Positions 63,235 to 64,000 of a stretch of 64,000 nt of DNA are shown here, one piece after another; position 1 is the first letter of the stretch; every line of letters begins with the position of its first letter. Below the pieces are notes generated by a model that was not told where the DNA came from, did no database searches, and saw only the letters and a list, made by a program, of their open reading frames with translations. The stretch comes from Saccharothrix longispora (lineage in GTDB: Bacteria > Actinomycetota > Actinomycetes > Mycobacteriales > Pseudonocardiaceae). The DNA is taken from positions 248,001-312,000 of the forward strand of contig NZ_NSDM01000008.1 in the NCBI RefSeq assembly GCF_030852425.1, in the 5' to 3' direction. A program made the translations under genes and the position numbers.

Positions 63235-64000
63235 CTACGGCACCGCGACCGCCGCCGGCTCCCGCTCCGCGCGCGGCACGCGGCGGCGGCGGATCGTGGT
63301 GGCGGCCATGCCGAGCACCACCAGCGCGCCCGCGCCCAGCCGGACCGGCGTGACCGCCTCGTCCAGCAGCAGCCACCCCGACAGCATCCCCGCCACCGGC
63401 ACCAGCAGGGCGAACGGCACGACGACGGCGGCCTCGTAGGTGTGCAGCAGGGAGTTCCACAGGCCGAAGCCGAGCAGCGTCGACACCCACGCGATGAACA
63501 GGATCGCGCCGACGTTCGACCAGTCGAGCCCGCGCAGCGCGGCGAGGTCCGCCGCCGGGCCCTCGAACACCAGGGACAGGACGAGCAGCGGCGGGAACGC
63601 GACCGCGCTCACCCAGACGATGAAGTTGAGCGGGTCGGGCGCCTGGGCGCGCCGGGTGGCGACGTTCGCCAGTCCCCACGCCAGCGCGGCCGTGACCACC
63701 AGCAGGAACGCGCCGAGCGGGCTGCCCGCGCCGTAGTCGGCGCCGATGACCACGATGCCGACCGCCGCCACGCCCATGCCGACGACCTGCACGGCGCTCG
63801 GCCGTTCGCGCAGCAGCACGGCGGCGAGCAGCACGGTGAAGAACACCTGGCTCTGGAGCACCAACGACGACAGCCCGGCGGGCATGCCCGCGGCCATGCC
63901 GACGAACAGCAGCCCGAACTTCGCCACGCCCAGCGCCAGCGCCACGGCCACGATCCACTTCCACGCCACGCGCGGCCGGCCGACGAACCACAGCGCGGGC
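63235..64000 (-). CDS. EamA/DMT family transporter, partial
   Basis: Minus-strand gene running off the right edge of the window; 255 C-terminal residues are present and perhaps 35-40 are missing. Two EamA repeats of five spans can be followed (FGLLFVGMAAGMPAGLSSLVLQSQVFFTVLLA in the first, LLVPVAGMLSGWLLLDEAVTPVRLGAGALVVLGM in the second). Such proteins export amino acids or other metabolites. A Met at 63969 is internal. The tail ends in a basic RRRR stretch. Confidence 0.9.
   Translation of the reverse strand, partial: PALWFVGRPRVAWKWIVAVALALGVAKFGLLFVGMAAGMPAGLSSLVLQSQVFFTVLLAAVLLRERPSAVQVVGMGVAAVGIVVIGADYGAGSPLGAFLLVVTAALAWGLANVATRRAQAPDPLNFIVWVSAVAFPPLLVLSLVFEGPAADLAALRGLDWSNVGAILFIAWVSTLLGFGLWNSLLHTYEAAVVVPFALLVPVAGMLSGWLLLDEAVTPVRLGAGALVVLGMAATTIRRRRVPRAEREPAAVAVP

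Overview
This 64 kb window is high-GC actinobacterial chromosome, most likely from a sporulating filamentous actinomycete of the Pseudonocardiales (Saccharothrix, Actinosynnema or Lentzea type). The grounds are very high GC at codon third positions, frequent GTG starts, a WhiG-type sigma factor, DUF2469 and DUF2631 proteins, and a core gene order that resembles the ftsY-ffh-rpsP-trmD-rplS-lepB-rnhB-dprA-rpsB-tsf-pyrH-frr-cdsA-rlmN-dxr-ispG-map block of mycobacteria and streptomycetes. I see no rRNA, tRNA, CRISPR array, transposase or prophage. The genus is an inference from style and gene order.

Layout. 1-2.9 kb: an acetyltransferase tail, then on the minus strand anmK and a sodium:solute symporter. 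3-4.4 kb: ftsY. 4.4-13.4 kb: a purine (ureide) catabolic island with an IclR repressor, malate synthase aceB, an aldolase-fold DUF6986 protein, an orphan Imm1-like protein, an acetyltransferase, urate oxidase, HIU hydrolase, OHCU decarboxylase, allantoinase and allantoicase. Together these take urate to ureidoglycolate and glyoxylate to malate; no conventional ureidoglycolate lyase is visible. 13.5-15 kb: a secreted tripeptidyl aminopeptidase. 15.2-19.5 kb: amtB-glnB-glnD nitrogen control, preceded by two GlnR-like boxes. 19.7-25.4 kb: a P-loop protein, ffh, an amidohydrolase, two CPBP membrane proteases and pxpA.

25.5-31 kb: ribosome biogenesis and export (rpsP, KH protein, rimM, trmD, rplS, two signal peptidases, rnhB, DUF2469). 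31-36.8 kb: yraN, yifB/comM, dprA, xerC, whiG and a convergent M23 peptidase. 37-41.4 kb: rpsB, tsf, pyrH, frr, cdsA. 41.4-46 kb: a VOC protein, a methyltransferase, an aldo/keto reductase, a His-rich PadR regulator and rlmN. 46-46.4 kb: a GC-poor, repeat-rich gap. 46.4-53.5 kb: DUF2631, a complete polyamine-type ABC transporter (potA-D-B-C), a NarL-type two-component system and a small GlsB-like membrane protein. 53.6-61 kb: dxr, site-2 protease, ispG, a DUF4081 acetyltransferase, a class B PBP lipoprotein and map. 61-64 kb: an alpha/beta hydrolase, cobQ and a truncated EamA transporter.

The most notable non-coding signals are two nearly identical 29-bp elements, each with two perfect TTGTCCACA DnaA boxes 19 bp apart, placed in opposite orientation about 5.8 kb apart (31.0 and 36.9 kb). 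Others are the tandem GlnR-like boxes before amtB, a hairpin covering the allB ribosome binding site, a series of apparently leaderless genes with a TANNNT -10 element 6-8 nt before the start codon, and several perfect palindromes that look like operators. The window is mostly conserved core chromosome; no clearly new multi-gene defence or mobile system was found. The best candidates for undescribed biology are the DnaA-box elements, the DUF6986 protein as a possible missing ureide-pathway enzyme, and the histidine kinase with an extra extracytoplasmic C-terminal domain.
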